Assembly (NCBI RefSeq): GCF_000499845.2 | Contig: NC_023754.2 | Location: 20,896,111-20,960,110 of the forward strand | Reading direction: 5' to 3' | Source of the DNA: Phaseolus vulgaris | Taxonomy: Eukaryota; Streptophyta; Magnoliopsida; Fabales; Fabaceae | Length of the DNA stretch: 64,000 nucleotides | In this document: in pieces, positions 11,975 through 24,560 of the stretch | How the letters are laid out: each line of letters begins with the position of its first letter | Numbering within the stretch: the first letter of the stretch is position 1 | Made by a program: the position numbers and the translations under genes | The notes under the pieces: model-generated | Databases searched by the model: none | What the model saw: the letters and a program-made list of their open reading frames with translations, nothing else | Told to the model about the DNA's origin: nothing

Positions 11975-13457
11975 ATGAGGGACAGCCGTGAACGACGATA
12001 CTCCGGTGTATGGCGACAATGCCAAGGTGGATGGAGGGAGGACCAACGGGGGAAGCGGATCGTAGAGACAAACAAAGCGTCCTCAAACGAAAGCTCGACT
12101 TTTTTCTTCTCAAATTTTCCAAGTACCCATGGTGAGTATGACATGTTGAAGATTTTTCAGAGATGGGCTAGGGTGAAAGAGGTATTCATTTCCAAACATA
12201 GAAATAGGTGGGGAAGAAGGTTCGGGTTTGTGAGATTCTTTATGGTACCGAACGTGTTCAAACTAGAGAAGGAGTTGGATCAGATCTTCATTGGTGATAT
12301 GAAACTTTATGTTAACTTGCCAAAATATAGGAGATCTGAGCATTTTCAACAAGGGGGGGCGCCACTTGCGGAAGGCAAGGATAAGCACCATGCTCATAGA
12401 CCAAAAGGGCAATTGAGGGGCAAGGAATGGAGAGTAGTAAAAGGGAAGGGTGGTAACAGGGACCATCTAGTGAAGCAGTCGTATGCTGAAGTTGTTAGGA
12501 AACAGTCACAAGACCAGTGGACGGGACCAAGTATTGACACTACTTCAAAAGTTCTCCCATGGATGTCATATAGTGCAGTAGGTTGGATGGTACCGGATTT
12601 AAACTATACGGCTCTGTGTGAAGAGTTTATCAAAGGGGGTATGGCTATGATTAAGGTGAGACCTATGGGAGATAACCTTGTTCTCTTGACTCCTAGGGAA
12701 GGTGAAAGCATGGAAGATATTATTAAGCTGAATAAAAGTTGGTTTACAAGTGCCTTCGAGGAAATTGAACCGTGGTCTACGTCAGTTGTAGCGACCCATA
12801 GGCTGGTATGGGCGAGGTGCTATGGACTTCCTATTTCACTATGGAATAAGGATTGTTTATCTAAGTTGGTCGAAGGCATCAGTCAATTTCTTTGGAGGGG
12901 TGAATATCGATCTCATAAATGGGGCTTTATGCCCAGTTCGTTCCTTTCGCGAGTGCGCGGACAAAGGGGGACCTTCTATCTGTCTGCAACATAATCATAT
13001 TGGATTACCAGGAGAATCAAGTAGTGTGGACAGTTCAACGCCGAAAAAGAAAGAAGAATTTGATGATAAAATTAACTCAAGGGCAGAAGCAGAATCCAAT
13101 ACACCAGAGAGTGTGCGTAGACTCCGAAACCTGTGGGAGCAGGGCACGAAACAGTCCTGTGTGCGATGGAGATCGAAGGGAGGTTTAGGACCACTACATT
13201 ATGGCGTCAATTCTTCATCTAGGTTAAGTCGCTGCTCCTTTGCTGAATCTGAAAGTGACATTGAACTTTGTAATAATAGATTGAGAATTGAGGATACTGT
13301 TGATGAGCCAGTACAGATTTGGGATGCGGGCAAACGGTTAGGTTTGAGGTGTTCAGGGGAGGAGGTGAATGTTGTAGTAGAACTGGAATGTATGGAAGTT
13401 AGGGACAAGGAAGTCAGAAAATGTGCAGAGGAGGGCACCAACCCCGTTGGTTTATGA
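11975..13457 (+). pseudogene. LINE 2 ORF1 (RRM RNA-binding protein), frameshifted
   Basis: The first segment 11975-12994 encodes an RRM: RNP2-like TFFFSNFP and RNP1-like RRFGFVRF within the first 90 residues. A basic linker follows, then a conserved ORF1 domain (WARCYGLPISLWN). Near 12900-13010 the conserved reading moves to another frame (SVCNIIILDYQENQV) and then to a third frame, in which the end VQIWDAGKRLG...VVVELECMEVRDK is read to the TGA at 13455-13457. At least two frameshifts are therefore needed. ORF1 would coat the LINE RNA and assist reverse transcription. The stop overlaps the ORF2 start as ATGA. Confidence 0.85.
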
Positions 13458-16400
13458 TTATTGTTGATCTTAATATTAGGGGGTGGGGGGGGGGGGGTAC
13501 CAAAACAAATTATCTGAAACATTGTATTACTAAGGAGAATGCGGAATTTGTGTGTTTGCAGGAGACAAAAACTACGACTTTCTCAGATATTAGATGTTTC
13601 TCACTTTGGGGAACAATAATATTGGTTGGATACATTATGAAGGCAATAATGGAGCTGGGAGTATGATCTCCATGTGGCAGAAAGATAAATTTTGCTATGA
13701 GACGCATGTTGTGGGGACTGGATTCATTGCGGTAGTAGGTCAACATATTCATTCTGGTCACAGGTGCTTCGTGGTTAATGTTTATGCAGCTTGTAATCTT
13801 AGAGCAAAAATAACTTTATGGGAAGATTTATCGTCTTTCAGGCGGACCTATCAGAACATGGCTGGTTGTTTTTGTGGAGACTTTAATGCTGTAAGAAGGG
13901 AAGATGAAAGGAAAGGTATTGGTAGGGGAACCAGCCAGAGGAAGGAGATGAGTGGCTTTAATGACTTTATTGACACAAACTGCTTGGTGGACATACCAAC
14001 TGCAGGCAAAAAGTTTACTTGGTTCAAACCAAATGGTACTGCTAAAAGTAGGTTGGATAGATTTCTTGTGTCTGAAGAGTGGATTCAGTTTTGGCCTTTC
14101 TACAAGCAATATGTGCAGCAAAGAACTGTGTCCGATCACTGTGCTATTGTGGCGAAATCTTGGGTTAAAGATAGGGGTCCTAAACCCTTTCGTTCGATCG
14201 ATGCTTGGTTTTTGGAGCCAGGATTCAAGGCGTATGTACAAGAGAAATGGGGCTCATACAATAGCCAGGGTAACAACATATCTAGCTTCAAGGACAAACT
14301 AAAATTGCTGAAGGCTGATTTGAAAGTGTGGAATATGAAAGTGTTCGGGTGTTTACAGACAAATCAAAGGCAAATCCTGAAGGAAATTGAGAACATTGAC
14401 GTTAAGGATGATAATGAAGGTCTAGAGGAGCATGATCGACTAAAACGATTGGAGTTACTGAGTCAGCTACGATTGGTTGATAGTAAGATGGATTCTCTTT
14501 CAAGGCAGAAAGCAAGAGCAAATTGGTGTAAGTTTGGGGACATAAACTCCAGATTTTATCATACAACTATCAGATGGAGAAGACTGAAGAACGAAGTTAA
14601 AGGAGTGGAAGTTGGGGGGCAATGGTGTGAAGAACCGGAAGTGGTTAGAAGGGAAGCAAAGTCTTTGTTTGAAAAAAGGTTCACAGCTACACAAGATTCT
14701 GGAGTTAATCTGAGATCTGTGGAGTTTAAATGCCTTCCCCAAGAAATCAGCATAAGCATGGTTGCAAGTTTCACAGAGGAAGAAGTAAAAGAAGCAGTGT
14801 GTCAATGTGAAGGAACAAAGAGTCCAGGCCTGGATGGATTCAATTTCACGTTTATTAGGAATTGCTGGGATTGCCTTAAAAGTGACATTATGGAAGCTTT
14901 GCACTTGTTCCATGAAAATGGAGTTATACCAAAGGATTGTAATGCCTCTTTTATAGCCCTGATACCTAAAGTGCCTGATCCCTTATCTTTAGACCAGTTT
15001 AGGCCCATTTCCCTGGTAGGCACTTTTTATAAGATCGTCTCTAAGGTCCAAGCGGGACGTATGAAGGGTGTTCTTCCTTTGGTTATTGATGAAAACCAAT
15101 TAGCTTTTTTGAAGAACAGAGGTCTGCTTGATAGTGTACTCATGGCAAATGAGGTGGTGGAGGAGGTTAGGAGGAACCGGAGAAGTGCACTCTGCTTTAA
15201 AGTGGACTATGAAAAGGCATATGATTCTGTAAGGTGGAACTTCTTATACGACATGTTACAAAGGCTAGGCTTCCATAGCAATTGGGTGAGGTGGGTTAGA
15301 GGGTGCTTGGAATCGGCTTCCATTTCGGTGCTTGTCAATGGAAGCCCAACAGAGGAATTTATCCCGTCAAGAGGGCTGAGACAGGGTGATCTTATGGCTC
15401 CTTTTTTGTTTCTCGTGGTTGCTGAAGGTTTGGCTGGGCTTGTGAGACAAGCGACTAAGCTAAAAATGTTAACAGGCGTGAAGGTGGGAAGGAAGGAAAT
15501 AGAGTGCAGCATGCTCCAATTCGCAGACGACACTTTGCTCATGTGTGAGGATAATTTTTCAAATGTGTTCACGATAAAGACGATCCTAAGATGTTTTCAA
15601 CTAGTCTCAGGTTTGAAAATTAATTTTCATAAGTCCAAATTGGCAGGGATAAATGTGGATAGGTTCACTCTGGAAACTTATGCCAAGTCTCTCAATTGTT
15701 TTACAATGCGCATGCCTTTCAAGTACTTGGGGTTAGAAGTAGGAGGGAACCCAAGGAAGGTACAGTTCTGGGAACCGGTTGTCAATAAGGTCAGAGCTAG
15801 GCTTAGCACTTGGAAAGGGAGGCGCTTATCTATGGCGGGTAGGATTTGCCTGATCAAATCTGTGTTCACATCTATTCCCCTTTTCTACTTATCTTTCTTT
15901 AAAGCTCCGATCTCGATCTGTAATACAATCACGAGCATCCAAAGGAGTTTTCTGTGGGCCTGGGGTAGAGATAATAAATCTATACCTTGGGTAAGTTGGG
16001 GGAAAATTTGTAAACCTTTTGAGGAAGGTGGTCTGCGTATCAAGGATATCAGGAAATTCAACTATGCGTTGATGGCGAAATGGAAATGGAGGCTAATGAG
16101 TGATGAGAAGGGGAAATGGAAAGATATTTTGGAGTCCAAATATATGGTCACTCTTGGTGGTGGAGAGACTTAGAAAAAATATGTAGGGAGGGTAATGGTG
16201 TAGGCTGGTTTCAACAAGCTGTTAAATGGAATGTCAGATCTGGGGACTTAGTTCGTTTATGGGAGGATCCTTGGATTAATGACAATAAACTCAAGGATTT
16301 ATTTCCTAGGTTATACTCTATTTCGCTGAATCAAGGGATGACGGTGGGTGAAACTGGTTATTGGGATGATCATGGGTGGACCTGACATTTGAACTGGAGA

Positions 16401-17102
16401 AGGGAGAGATTTTGCTGGGAGTCGGATGTGGAGGAATAATTATTAACAATTCTAGCCAGGGAAGTTTTGGTTAAGGATGCTAAAGATTTTATTACTTGGA
16501 GTGGGGATTCCAAGGGGTTATTCTCGGTAAAATCAGCATATGGTCTCTTAACCAATCAGGTTTCTGAACCGAGTAATGCTGTTTTTAGTCTGTTATGGAG
16601 GACCAAAGCTGTCCCAAAAGTGTTAACCACGGCCTGGAGAATCTTGCTGGACAGAATTCCGACTTATCATAATCTTGTGGTACGAGGAATAGTGGTGAAT
16701 TCACCTCTGTGTGTATTCTGTAACTTGCAAGTTGAATCCACACAACATTTGTTTTTGTATTGTGCTTTTGCTTACTGTGTATGGATGATGTGCTACCAAT
16801 GGATAGGTGTAGTGGGAACACAAAATAGGGACATTTGTAATCACTTTCTGAACTTTCACTTAACTAATATGTCTAAAAAACAGAATCAGGTCTGGAGGGG
16901 AGTGTGGGTGGCCATCACACGAAGCATATGGGAGCATAGGAATAATGTTATCTTCAGACAAGAAGTTCCCGATCCCGAAGAAACTCTACAAGCAGCTCAA
17001 CTTATAGTTTGGCTATGGCTAAAACATAAGGAAAGCTCGTTCTCATATTCTTTCTCTGATTGGATCCTTAACCCATTTCAATGTCTATTGAGTGTTTGTT
17101 AA
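13454..17102 (+). pseudogene. LINE 2 ORF2 (endonuclease-reverse transcriptase), frameshifted
   Basis: Starts at the ATG 13454-13456 (MIIVDLNIRGWGGG), inside which a G run lies near 13480-13497. A frameshift near 13612 (between SLWG and NNIGW) moves it into the long frame ending at 16173. The endonuclease keeps LQETK, GDFNAV, SRLDRFLVS and SDHCAIV. The RT has RPISLVGTFYKI, DYEKAYDSV, GLRQGD, catalytic FADDT (15520-15534) and YLGLEVGG. A frameshift near 16140 and stops at 16383-16385 and about 16438 precede the zf-RVT domain (WRILLDRIPTYHNL, CVFC...HLFLYC), which ends at 17102. Similar in order to LINE 1 but less decayed, with endonuclease and RT residues still in place. Confidence 0.92.
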
Positions 17103-17169
17103 ATAGGGGAGGGATGGTGTATGCTAGTATTTATACACTATTGTGGGGCTGGTTTGTGGCAGGTTTAGG

Positions 17170-17875
17170 GTAGTTGGTGGTCGCCGAAGGTATGCATCAT
17201 CGCCGTTTTTGAAGAAGGCCAACATGAACGCCGGACGATAAAGAGGCGTTCTCCATGCCTGCGTAGTCGGTGGTCGTCGAAGTGGTGCATCATCGCCGTC
17301 TTTGAAGAACAGAAGTTCATTTGAAGTGAGGGGCGATGTGGATGAGGACACGTGGAAGGCCAATATGATCGCCAGTCGATAAAGCGGCGCTCTCCATTCG
17401 TGCGTAGTTGGTGGTCGTCGAAGGTATGCATCATCACCGTGTTGAAGAAGGCCAACATGATCGCCGGTCGATGTGGCGGCGATCTCCGTGCGTGCATAGT
17501 CGGTGGTCGCCGAAGCTGTGCATCATCGTTGTCTTAGAAGAACAGAAGTTCAGATATTGGAAGTGAGGGGCGATGTGGATGAGGACACGTGGAAGGCTAG
17601 TATTATCGTCGGTCGATAAAGCGGCGCTTTCCATGCGTGCGTAGTCGGTGGTCGCCGAAGGTATGCATCATCGCCGTTTTTGAAGAAAGCCAACATGATC
17701 GCCGGACGATAAAGAGGCGTTCTCCATGCGCGCGCGTAGTCGGTGGTCGCCGAAGTGAAGCGGCGATCTCCGTGCGTGCGTAGGCAGTGGTCGCCGAAGT
17801 TATGTATCATCGCCGTACTTGAAGAACAGAAGATCAGATAGCCGGAAATCGTCGTGGTAGGCACATCGCCGGGTT
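17170..17875 (+). repeat. GC-rich higher-order tandem repeat in the LINE 2 3' UTR
   Basis: GTAGTCGGTGGTCGCCGAAG-type units start at 17170, 17263, 17404, 17496, 17641, 17736 and 17780. Spacings of about 93 and 141-145 bp alternate, giving a higher-order period of about 235 bp that begins at 17170, 17404 and 17641, with the last period shortened. Shared words are TATGCATCATCGCCG, AAGAAGGCCAACATGATCGC and GGATGAGGACACGTGGAAGG. It is strikingly GC-rich against AT-rich surroundings. Open frames read through it are by-products of the repeat and show no gene features. Confidence 0.9.
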
Positions 17876-18284
17876 TCCAGAAAGCTTAATTGAAGCTGTT
17901 AGAGGTTTACGTATAAAACTGAAGACCTAGGCAGGAGGTATTTTATGTTCACTGTCATAGGAGGTTGAGAGAGGCAGCACTAGCCATTGGGTGTGGAGGT
18001 TGCGGAAAGTCACTCTCCAAGTACCATTCAACATGGTGGGAGGACCTAATGGTGTTATGGTGGTGTGAAATTGTTGTTTAGTGTTTTGAAACAGTCCAAC
18101 ATTACAATAGTAGTAGAATGGAGCAGTTTTTATGATATATCTTTTTATCCCTTGTTTTGGGATACCTCGTGGAGGTCCTAAAAAACAGGGTTTGGGTTTT
18201 GTAAAGGGTTGGAATACCCCTTTTGTATCCCCTTAATTTAATTTAATTCTTTGCTGATAAAAAATAAAAAAAATAATAAAAATA

Positions 18285-18860
18285 AAAATAATCTTGATCT
18301 TGATCTTAGAAATTAATTTATATTTAAATTAACATTTTAATATAATATTAGTTATGTAATTTTCCTATAAAATCACTTGGTTGATACACGATATTAGAGT
18401 TGAACTCAATACCAAATATCAATTATACATGTTTGTTTTTTAAGATAATGACAAATAGTTAAAATTTGATATTAAAATTTTGATATGTTGAGAGTTATTT
18501 TTTTTTTCTTAAAAAATATTTTTGGTGTTCGAACTCTTGTACAAACTCAAAAAAAAATCTGGAACATGTAAAAAGAACAATTAATATTAAAGCTGCAATG
18601 TGAAGTCCCTATTTATCAAGACATGACAGGAACTTATCAAGATTCTAAAAGCTGGATCCCAAACACTCTTAAGAGTTATCGAAAGAATGTTATCCACGAA
18701 AGAAAAATGATGAATGTATTTCTATAATTTGACAATCATCACGCGTGCCACATTTAATGAAAAGTGATTTCTGACAGACGTACACCAATACAACTAGTAT
18801 TCCCTACCGTGGTGTTCGTACTATGAAACCTTAAAATTCAACCAAAAATATCAACACTTA
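18285..18860 (-). repeat. Continuation of the BAHD1 upstream module beyond LINE 2
   Basis: TTGATACACGATATTAGAG, CTCAATACCAAATATCAATTA and the block with TTATCCACGAAAGAAAAA, TTTGACAATCATCACGC and GTGCCACATTTAA match the DNA upstream of BAHD2 (32090-32280 and 32680-32880), BAHD3 (38335-38500) and BAHD5 (56100-56450). These are parts of one duplicated spacer. From about 18860 to 19880 I see only AT-rich sequence, plus a short degenerate CCCTAA-like stretch near 19490-19555. Confidence 0.75.
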
Positions 18861-19879
18861 AACTTTCAGTTTAAAAGTGCGAGAAAATTTGAAAAAAGAT
18901 TATTTTAATAAATTAATCTTTTATAATATAATTTTCTTTCATTAATAATTACATTTTGTAAATAAATAATTAAGACAAATATTATAATAAAAAATAAATA
19001 TTAATATTTTATTTTAATAATAAATTGAAAATTTATTTTATTTAAATTAATTTATTATCATTTTAAAATATAATTTTTTATATATTAAAATATATAATAA
19101 TTTATTCTTTTAATTTAAATTTTATTTACATTTTAAAAATTACTTTTTATATTAAATTTTATTACAAAAATCATTTTTATCAATTAAAATTTTAACTATA
19201 TCCATCACATCACTCTCGTAAACTTTCATAAAGTTTTCTTTCATTTTCATAATTTATCTTAATCTAAACAACCTTACTTTCTTTACATTTTTTTTTTCAA
19301 ATCCACTATCTCATCCAAACAAAGAAGTTCTACAAATATACTATTCATCAAAGATGAAAAAGTGAAAGACACACATGTTTTGATCTATTTATTTACACTA
19401 AAATAAGAGTGAGTAATAATGTAAAAAGTTATTGTTCACACGCTCACTCATTTGTAAAGAAAGACGAAAACCCTATCCCTAATGTTTAGCCCAAACACTA
19501 ATCTCTAACCCTAATCACACCTTTAACCATAACCCTACCCGTAACACAACCCCACAACCACCAAACCTACCAAGCATCCCTTAATTCTAAACAATAATCC
19601 ATAACCATGATGCATATACGAATACGTAAAAACCTAAACATACTAAAATTAATATAAATAGTATAAGTAAATAAACAAATGGTTCAAGTATCAATAAATT
19701 ACAAAATGATTAACTTTTAGATAAATAAATAACAATAAACAGTTTTGTAAAAGAAATATTCATCCCAAAAAGACGAATAACTCAAAAACAATTTTATCTT
19801 TTTTGAAATCATTAACATACAAAAATTATTCTATTCCCTTCAAATTTTGTTGATTTATTTATTTTAAATTTTGTTTACG

Positions 19880-22520
19880 CAGAACATCAAAATATTTTAG
19901 ATTTGTATTTATTTAAGATTTTGAATAAGTTAATAATTTTATTTATTTATGATACTAAATATTTACGGTTTCTCTTTTTATTTAGGATTTTGAACAAATT
20001 TAGGAATTTAATTTGTTTATGATTTTTATTTAATTTGAACATTAAATAATTTTTAAAAATTAGAAATTTTATTAATTTTAAATTTTTATTTAAGAACGCA
20101 ATTAAATAATGACATTAAATATTTATGTTTTCTGTTTATTTAGGATTTTCTATTAATTTAAAAATTTAAATTATTTCATATTTTTATTTAAGTAAAATAT
20201 TAAATAATTTAAGTTTATTTATTTAGGATTTTGAAAATAAATAAAAAAATATTTATTTTTTTATATTCTTTAAGTAGGAAATACAATAACTTAGAATTTT
20301 GAAAAACTTAAATTTTTTATTAATTTTAGATTTTTATTTAAGAATGTAATTAAATAAATTAGGATGTTGTATCTATTTAGTATATTTAGTATTTTGAATA
20401 CTTTAGAAATTTTATTAATTTTTTATTTTTTATTTAAGAATGATATTTTTTTTTTGGATTTATTATAATTTAGAATTTTGAGAAACTTATAAATTTTATT
20501 TATTTTAGATTTTTATTTAACTGGAAATACAATAATTTAAGGCTTTTAAAAACATAGAAATTTATTTGGTTTAGATTTTTATTTATGTATGACATAAAAT
20601 AAGTTAGGGTTTGTATTTATTTAGAATTTTGAATAACTTAGAATTTTTTTTTATTTCACACTTTTAATTAAGTAGAACCTTAAATAAGTTAAGATTTGTA
20701 TTTATTTAAAAGTTTGAATAATTTAGAAATTTTATTTATTGAAAATTTGTAGTTAAGTAAGATATTAAATAATTTTAATTTGAATTTATTTAAGATTTTG
20801 AATAATTTTAGAATTTTAATTATTTTATTTTTGTATTTACGTATGACATAATTAATAATTTAGGGTGTCTATTTATTTTTAGATTTTAAATAATTTTGGA
20901 ATTTAATTTATTTCATATTTTTATTAAAGTAGAACATTAAATAATTTAGGTTATGTATTTATTTAGGATTTTGAAAATTTTAAAAGTATTATTTATTTTA
21001 GATTATTATTTAAGTATAAAATTTAGGATTTGTATTTATTTAGAAATTTGAAAAGTTAGAAATTTTATTAATTTTAGATTTTTTTTTATAAAAATGACAT
21101 TAAATAATTTAGGATATGGATTTATTTAAAATTTTGAATAATTTAGGAATTTTATTGTTTTCAATTTTTGTTTAAGAATGACACTACAAAGTTTAGGATT
21201 TTTATTTATTTAGAATAATAAAAAACTTAGAATTTTAATTTATTTTATATTTTTTTTATTTAAGTAGGAAATAAAATAATTTCAGATCTTGTATTTATTT
21301 TGGATTTTAAATTTTTAAAAAAAATAATATTTAAGATTTGTTTTAAAGTATATATAAAATAAGTTATGATTTGTGTTTATTTAAAATTTTAAATTATTTG
21401 TTTCAAATATTCATTTAAGTATAATTCAGAATTATTATTTATTACGGTTTTGAATAATTTAAGAATTTTATTTATTATAATTTTTTTGTTTAATTATGAC
21501 ATTCAATAATTTAGGATTTATCTTTTTTATTATTTAAATTATTTAAGAACTTTATTTATTAAAAAATTTTATTTCAGTACGAAATTCAATAATTTATGAT
21601 TTTTATTTGTTTAAAACTTTAAGTAACTTAAGAATTCTATTTATTGTAATTTTTAATTTAAATATGATATTAAATAACTTAGAGTTTGTATTAATTTAAA
21701 ATTTTGGATAATTTAGAAATTTAGTTTATTTTAAATTTTTAAATAGAAAATTAAATAATTTAGATTTTATATTTGTTTTAGATAATTCTTTAAGTAGAAA
21801 ATAAAATAATTTAGGATATGTATTTATTTAGAACTTTAGAAAACTTTAAAATTTAATTAATTTATATTTTTAGTTAATAATGATATTAAATAACTTAGGA
21901 TATGTATTTATTTAGAATTTTGAATAATTTAGGAATTTTAGTAATATTTAATTTTTATTTAAGAATGACATTAAAAGTTTTTGGATTTATTTTTATTTAT
22001 GACTTTGAAATTTTTAGTGATTTTATTTACTTTAAATTTTTTATTTAAATAAAAAATAAAATAATTTAATATTTTGTATTTATTTAGAATTTTGAAAAAC
22101 TTATAAATTTTAGGTTATGATTTATGTGTATTTGAATTTTGAATAATTTAAAAATTTACTTTATTTTAGATTTTAATTTAAGTAGGACATTTAATAGTTT
22201 AGAATTTGTATTTAGTAAGATTTTAAATAATTTAAGAATTTATTTAAGATATTTTATATAAGTATGACATTAAAGAATTTTAGGATTTGTATTTGTTTAG
22301 ATTTTTGAATAATTTAGAAATGTTATTGCAAATTTTTATTTAAATATGACATTCATTTATTTAGGATTTCTATTTGTTTAGAATTTTGAATAATTTAGAA
22401 ATTTTATCTATTGGAAGTTTTTATTTTTATTTAAGTAGGACATTAAATAATTATTTATTTTTATTTAAGAATAATATTAAATAATTTAGGATATGTATTT
22501 ATTTATAGTTTTGAATAATT
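19880..22520. repeat. AT-rich degenerate tandem array, about 80-bp period
   Basis: The words TTTATTTAGAATTTTGAATAA, TTTAGAAATTTTATTTATTTTAG and ATTTTTATTTAAGTAGGACA recur in the same order more than 25 times at roughly 80-bp spacing with heavy drift. A single short remnant of the same type lies at about 33345-33385 in the spacer of BAHD2, so the array is an expansion specific to the BAHD1 spacer. No coding potential is seen. Confidence 0.8.
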
Positions 22521-22530
22521 TATTAAATAG

Positions 22531-23798
22531 GTTCCTGTATGTAAAGAACCTACCTTCACTAACCTTCCATTACTGACGGAACCAAGGATGATAATAAAGA
22601 CTTCCCTGGTGGTGTCTGGACTGTGTTTTGAATAATCGGTTGGTTACCTCCCAGAGAAAATACTAAGTAAGTTTACCTTCCTCTTTAATTTTTCCTTCCT
22701 TAAAAGGTTGCTTTTAAACACATGGTAGTAGTTGAAAGTATTCAACCATGCTTGTGACAATTTGTTAATGTAGCATAATTTCCTAATTCTGATGATTAAT
22801 ATTTTTAATCACATGATAAAAATATGATGGTACCTAACATTGCTTTTGTAAATCACATCAATTGATATATGTTCAAGAAGTCAAAGGAATTAATCTTTCT
22901 ATTAATTATGTGTAGGATGATAATACGGGCATGTTATGTGAGCTGGCTGCAGTCCGCTAAAAAAAAAAAAAATACGGGATGAGTTAATAATTTAGCCTTT
23001 TGACTTATTTAGATCCGTCTCGCATAACTTGCAGTTTACACGGGTCAACGTGACGCGGGTTGGCTGACCCGCGTAAATAAAAAAAATTATTTTAGTTTTT
23101 TAAATAAATAAATTATACCTCAGTCACTTATTATTACAGCGTGACCTTTATTTTATTTTATAAAAATTAAATTTAATGTAAAAAGAGAATATTTTAGTTT
23201 AATCATTTAAGTAAGTTAATATTAAGAGTGACAAAACTTTAATTATTTTTAATCAAACCTTATAACAACTCTCGTACTTGAATTTCTTTATATTTTAATC
23301 TTAACCGAATGAATTGAAATATGTATTAAATTTTAATTTTTCAGAAGGAAAAATATAGTTTTTTATAAGTACTAAAATTTTAATTTTTTTTATGCAGGCT
23401 GGCCCACAGACTACCTCTTATGTAGGGCGGACAAGTAAAATAAATCTACATTTTTTGTGCAAGGCGGACCAACTCAACCTGTGTTTTGTGGGCTAAACGT
23501 GAGATGGATCATAACAGAACATGTCAACCCACATTGTCATCCTTAATAATTATGTGATATCTATACACTTGGAAGCATGATATACTCAACAATACATATT
23601 TTCTACTTCTTGGGTTTATTGGCATGATAATGTTAAATTATTTTCTTATTTTACAGATATAGATTAGCAATGGTCATGTCTATGAATATGAATCGGCACC
23701 GCAGATGCTGTTTCTATTTGCAACCTTGTGAAGGCTCTTCAGTCCAGATCCTCGCACAAGGGAAGCTAAGTTCCCCACGTATATTAAGAATTCGCAAA
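22531..23798 (+). pseudogene. WDR48/LRS1-like gene fragment, C-terminal exons
   Basis: Two exon-like pieces on the plus strand. 22531-22666 reads VPVCKEPTFTN, then in shifted frames TDGTKDDNKDFP and PPRENTK, and ends at the donor GTAAGT. 23705-23798 follows a CAG acceptor and reads CFYLQPCEGSSVQILAQGKL and SPRILRIRK, ending at GTAAAA. The split Lys codon (AA|A) is correct across the intron. These words are those of plant WDR48 homologues (WD40 repeats plus the C-terminal DUF3337 region), which regulate deubiquitinases. In the normal protein KEPTFT and DGTxDDxKDFP are far apart, so an internal deletion fused them here. Frameshifts make it non-functional. A hAT-like element sits in the intron. 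Confidence 0.75.
22915..23542. mobile_element. hAT-like MITE or small DNA transposon
   Basis: The left end GGATGATAATACGGGCATGT and the right end, read inverted as GGATGACAATGTGGGTTGAC, form imperfect terminal inverted repeats. The interior repeats CGGGTYRRC/GCGGACC-like words near both ends. The flanks share AATTATGTG but not at identical offsets, so the target duplication is unclear. It contains no transposase. The class assignment to hAT is by terminal resemblance only. Confidence 0.5.
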
Positions 23799-24560
23799 GT
23801 AAAAGCTTTTATGTTTATATTACTTGACAATTGGTGCTGATAATTGCATTAATAATATTTGGATTTGTTGTTAAGATGCCTTACTCATGATTTCCAAAAA
23901 TATTAAGAAAATTGTATATAAGAAGATGGTAAAAAAAATTGAGATAATTTTATTTTTTTATGGATTGAAAATATATGCAAGTGTACGAAAATTTTCTCTT
24001 TTCAAATAAGTAGTAATTAGTAAATATTGTTCATGAATCATAATAAACACTAACATAATTAACAAGTAAAGTAAACATGAATACAATATATAATGTGTTA
24101 CCTTTTATTGGAAATAGCCACTACAACTTTACTTATTTTTTTTGAATTTTTTTTTTAGTTATTGTTCTAACACGATTTCAACCTCTTGGTTTATTTTTGG
24201 TAAAATTGTGCTATGAAACATGTTTTAGATTTGAATTTATTTATTTTTATTTAATCAACACGATTTTTTAAAACATTTTTACATGTTTTTGTAGAAATTG
24301 TTAGTTGGGAACATGACCTAACCTTAATTATTTTTTGTTTGTTAAAATATCTACTTTCAAGCACGTTTTCAACTTTAATTTTTCCTTTTTTCTTTTTATT
24401 TTACATTTCTTTTGTTTTATACCTAAATGATTTTTAGTTTTCTGAAAAAAATTATTTAATGGTTTTTATTTTTTTTTTTACTTTATTTTTGTCAATTGTT
24501 TCTTATTTAATGCATTTTTTTATTAAGTTAAATATTTGTGTGACAATCCAAAGATATTTT

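Larger units (their letters stand above)
11890..18265 (+). mobile_element. LINE 2: nearly full-length plant L1-type retrotransposon, inactive
   Basis: About 6.4 kb on the plus strand: short 5' UTR, ORF1 with an RRM, ORF2 with endonuclease, RT and zf-RVT, a long 3' UTR containing a GC-rich tandem repeat, then the tail GGTTGGAATACCCC-like / TTCTTTGCTGATAAAAAATAAA. It splits the BAHD1 upstream module: similarity to the BAHD2/BAHD5 upstream DNA stops near 11880 and resumes near 18285. The exact target duplication cannot be fixed by eye. Boundaries are approximate to about 20 bp. Confidence 0.92.

Noticed and set aside
17124..17864. Several overlapping open frames on both strands
   Set aside because: They arise from the GC-rich tandem repeat in the LINE 2 3' UTR; the same peptide repeats with the unit and no start or domain is conserved.
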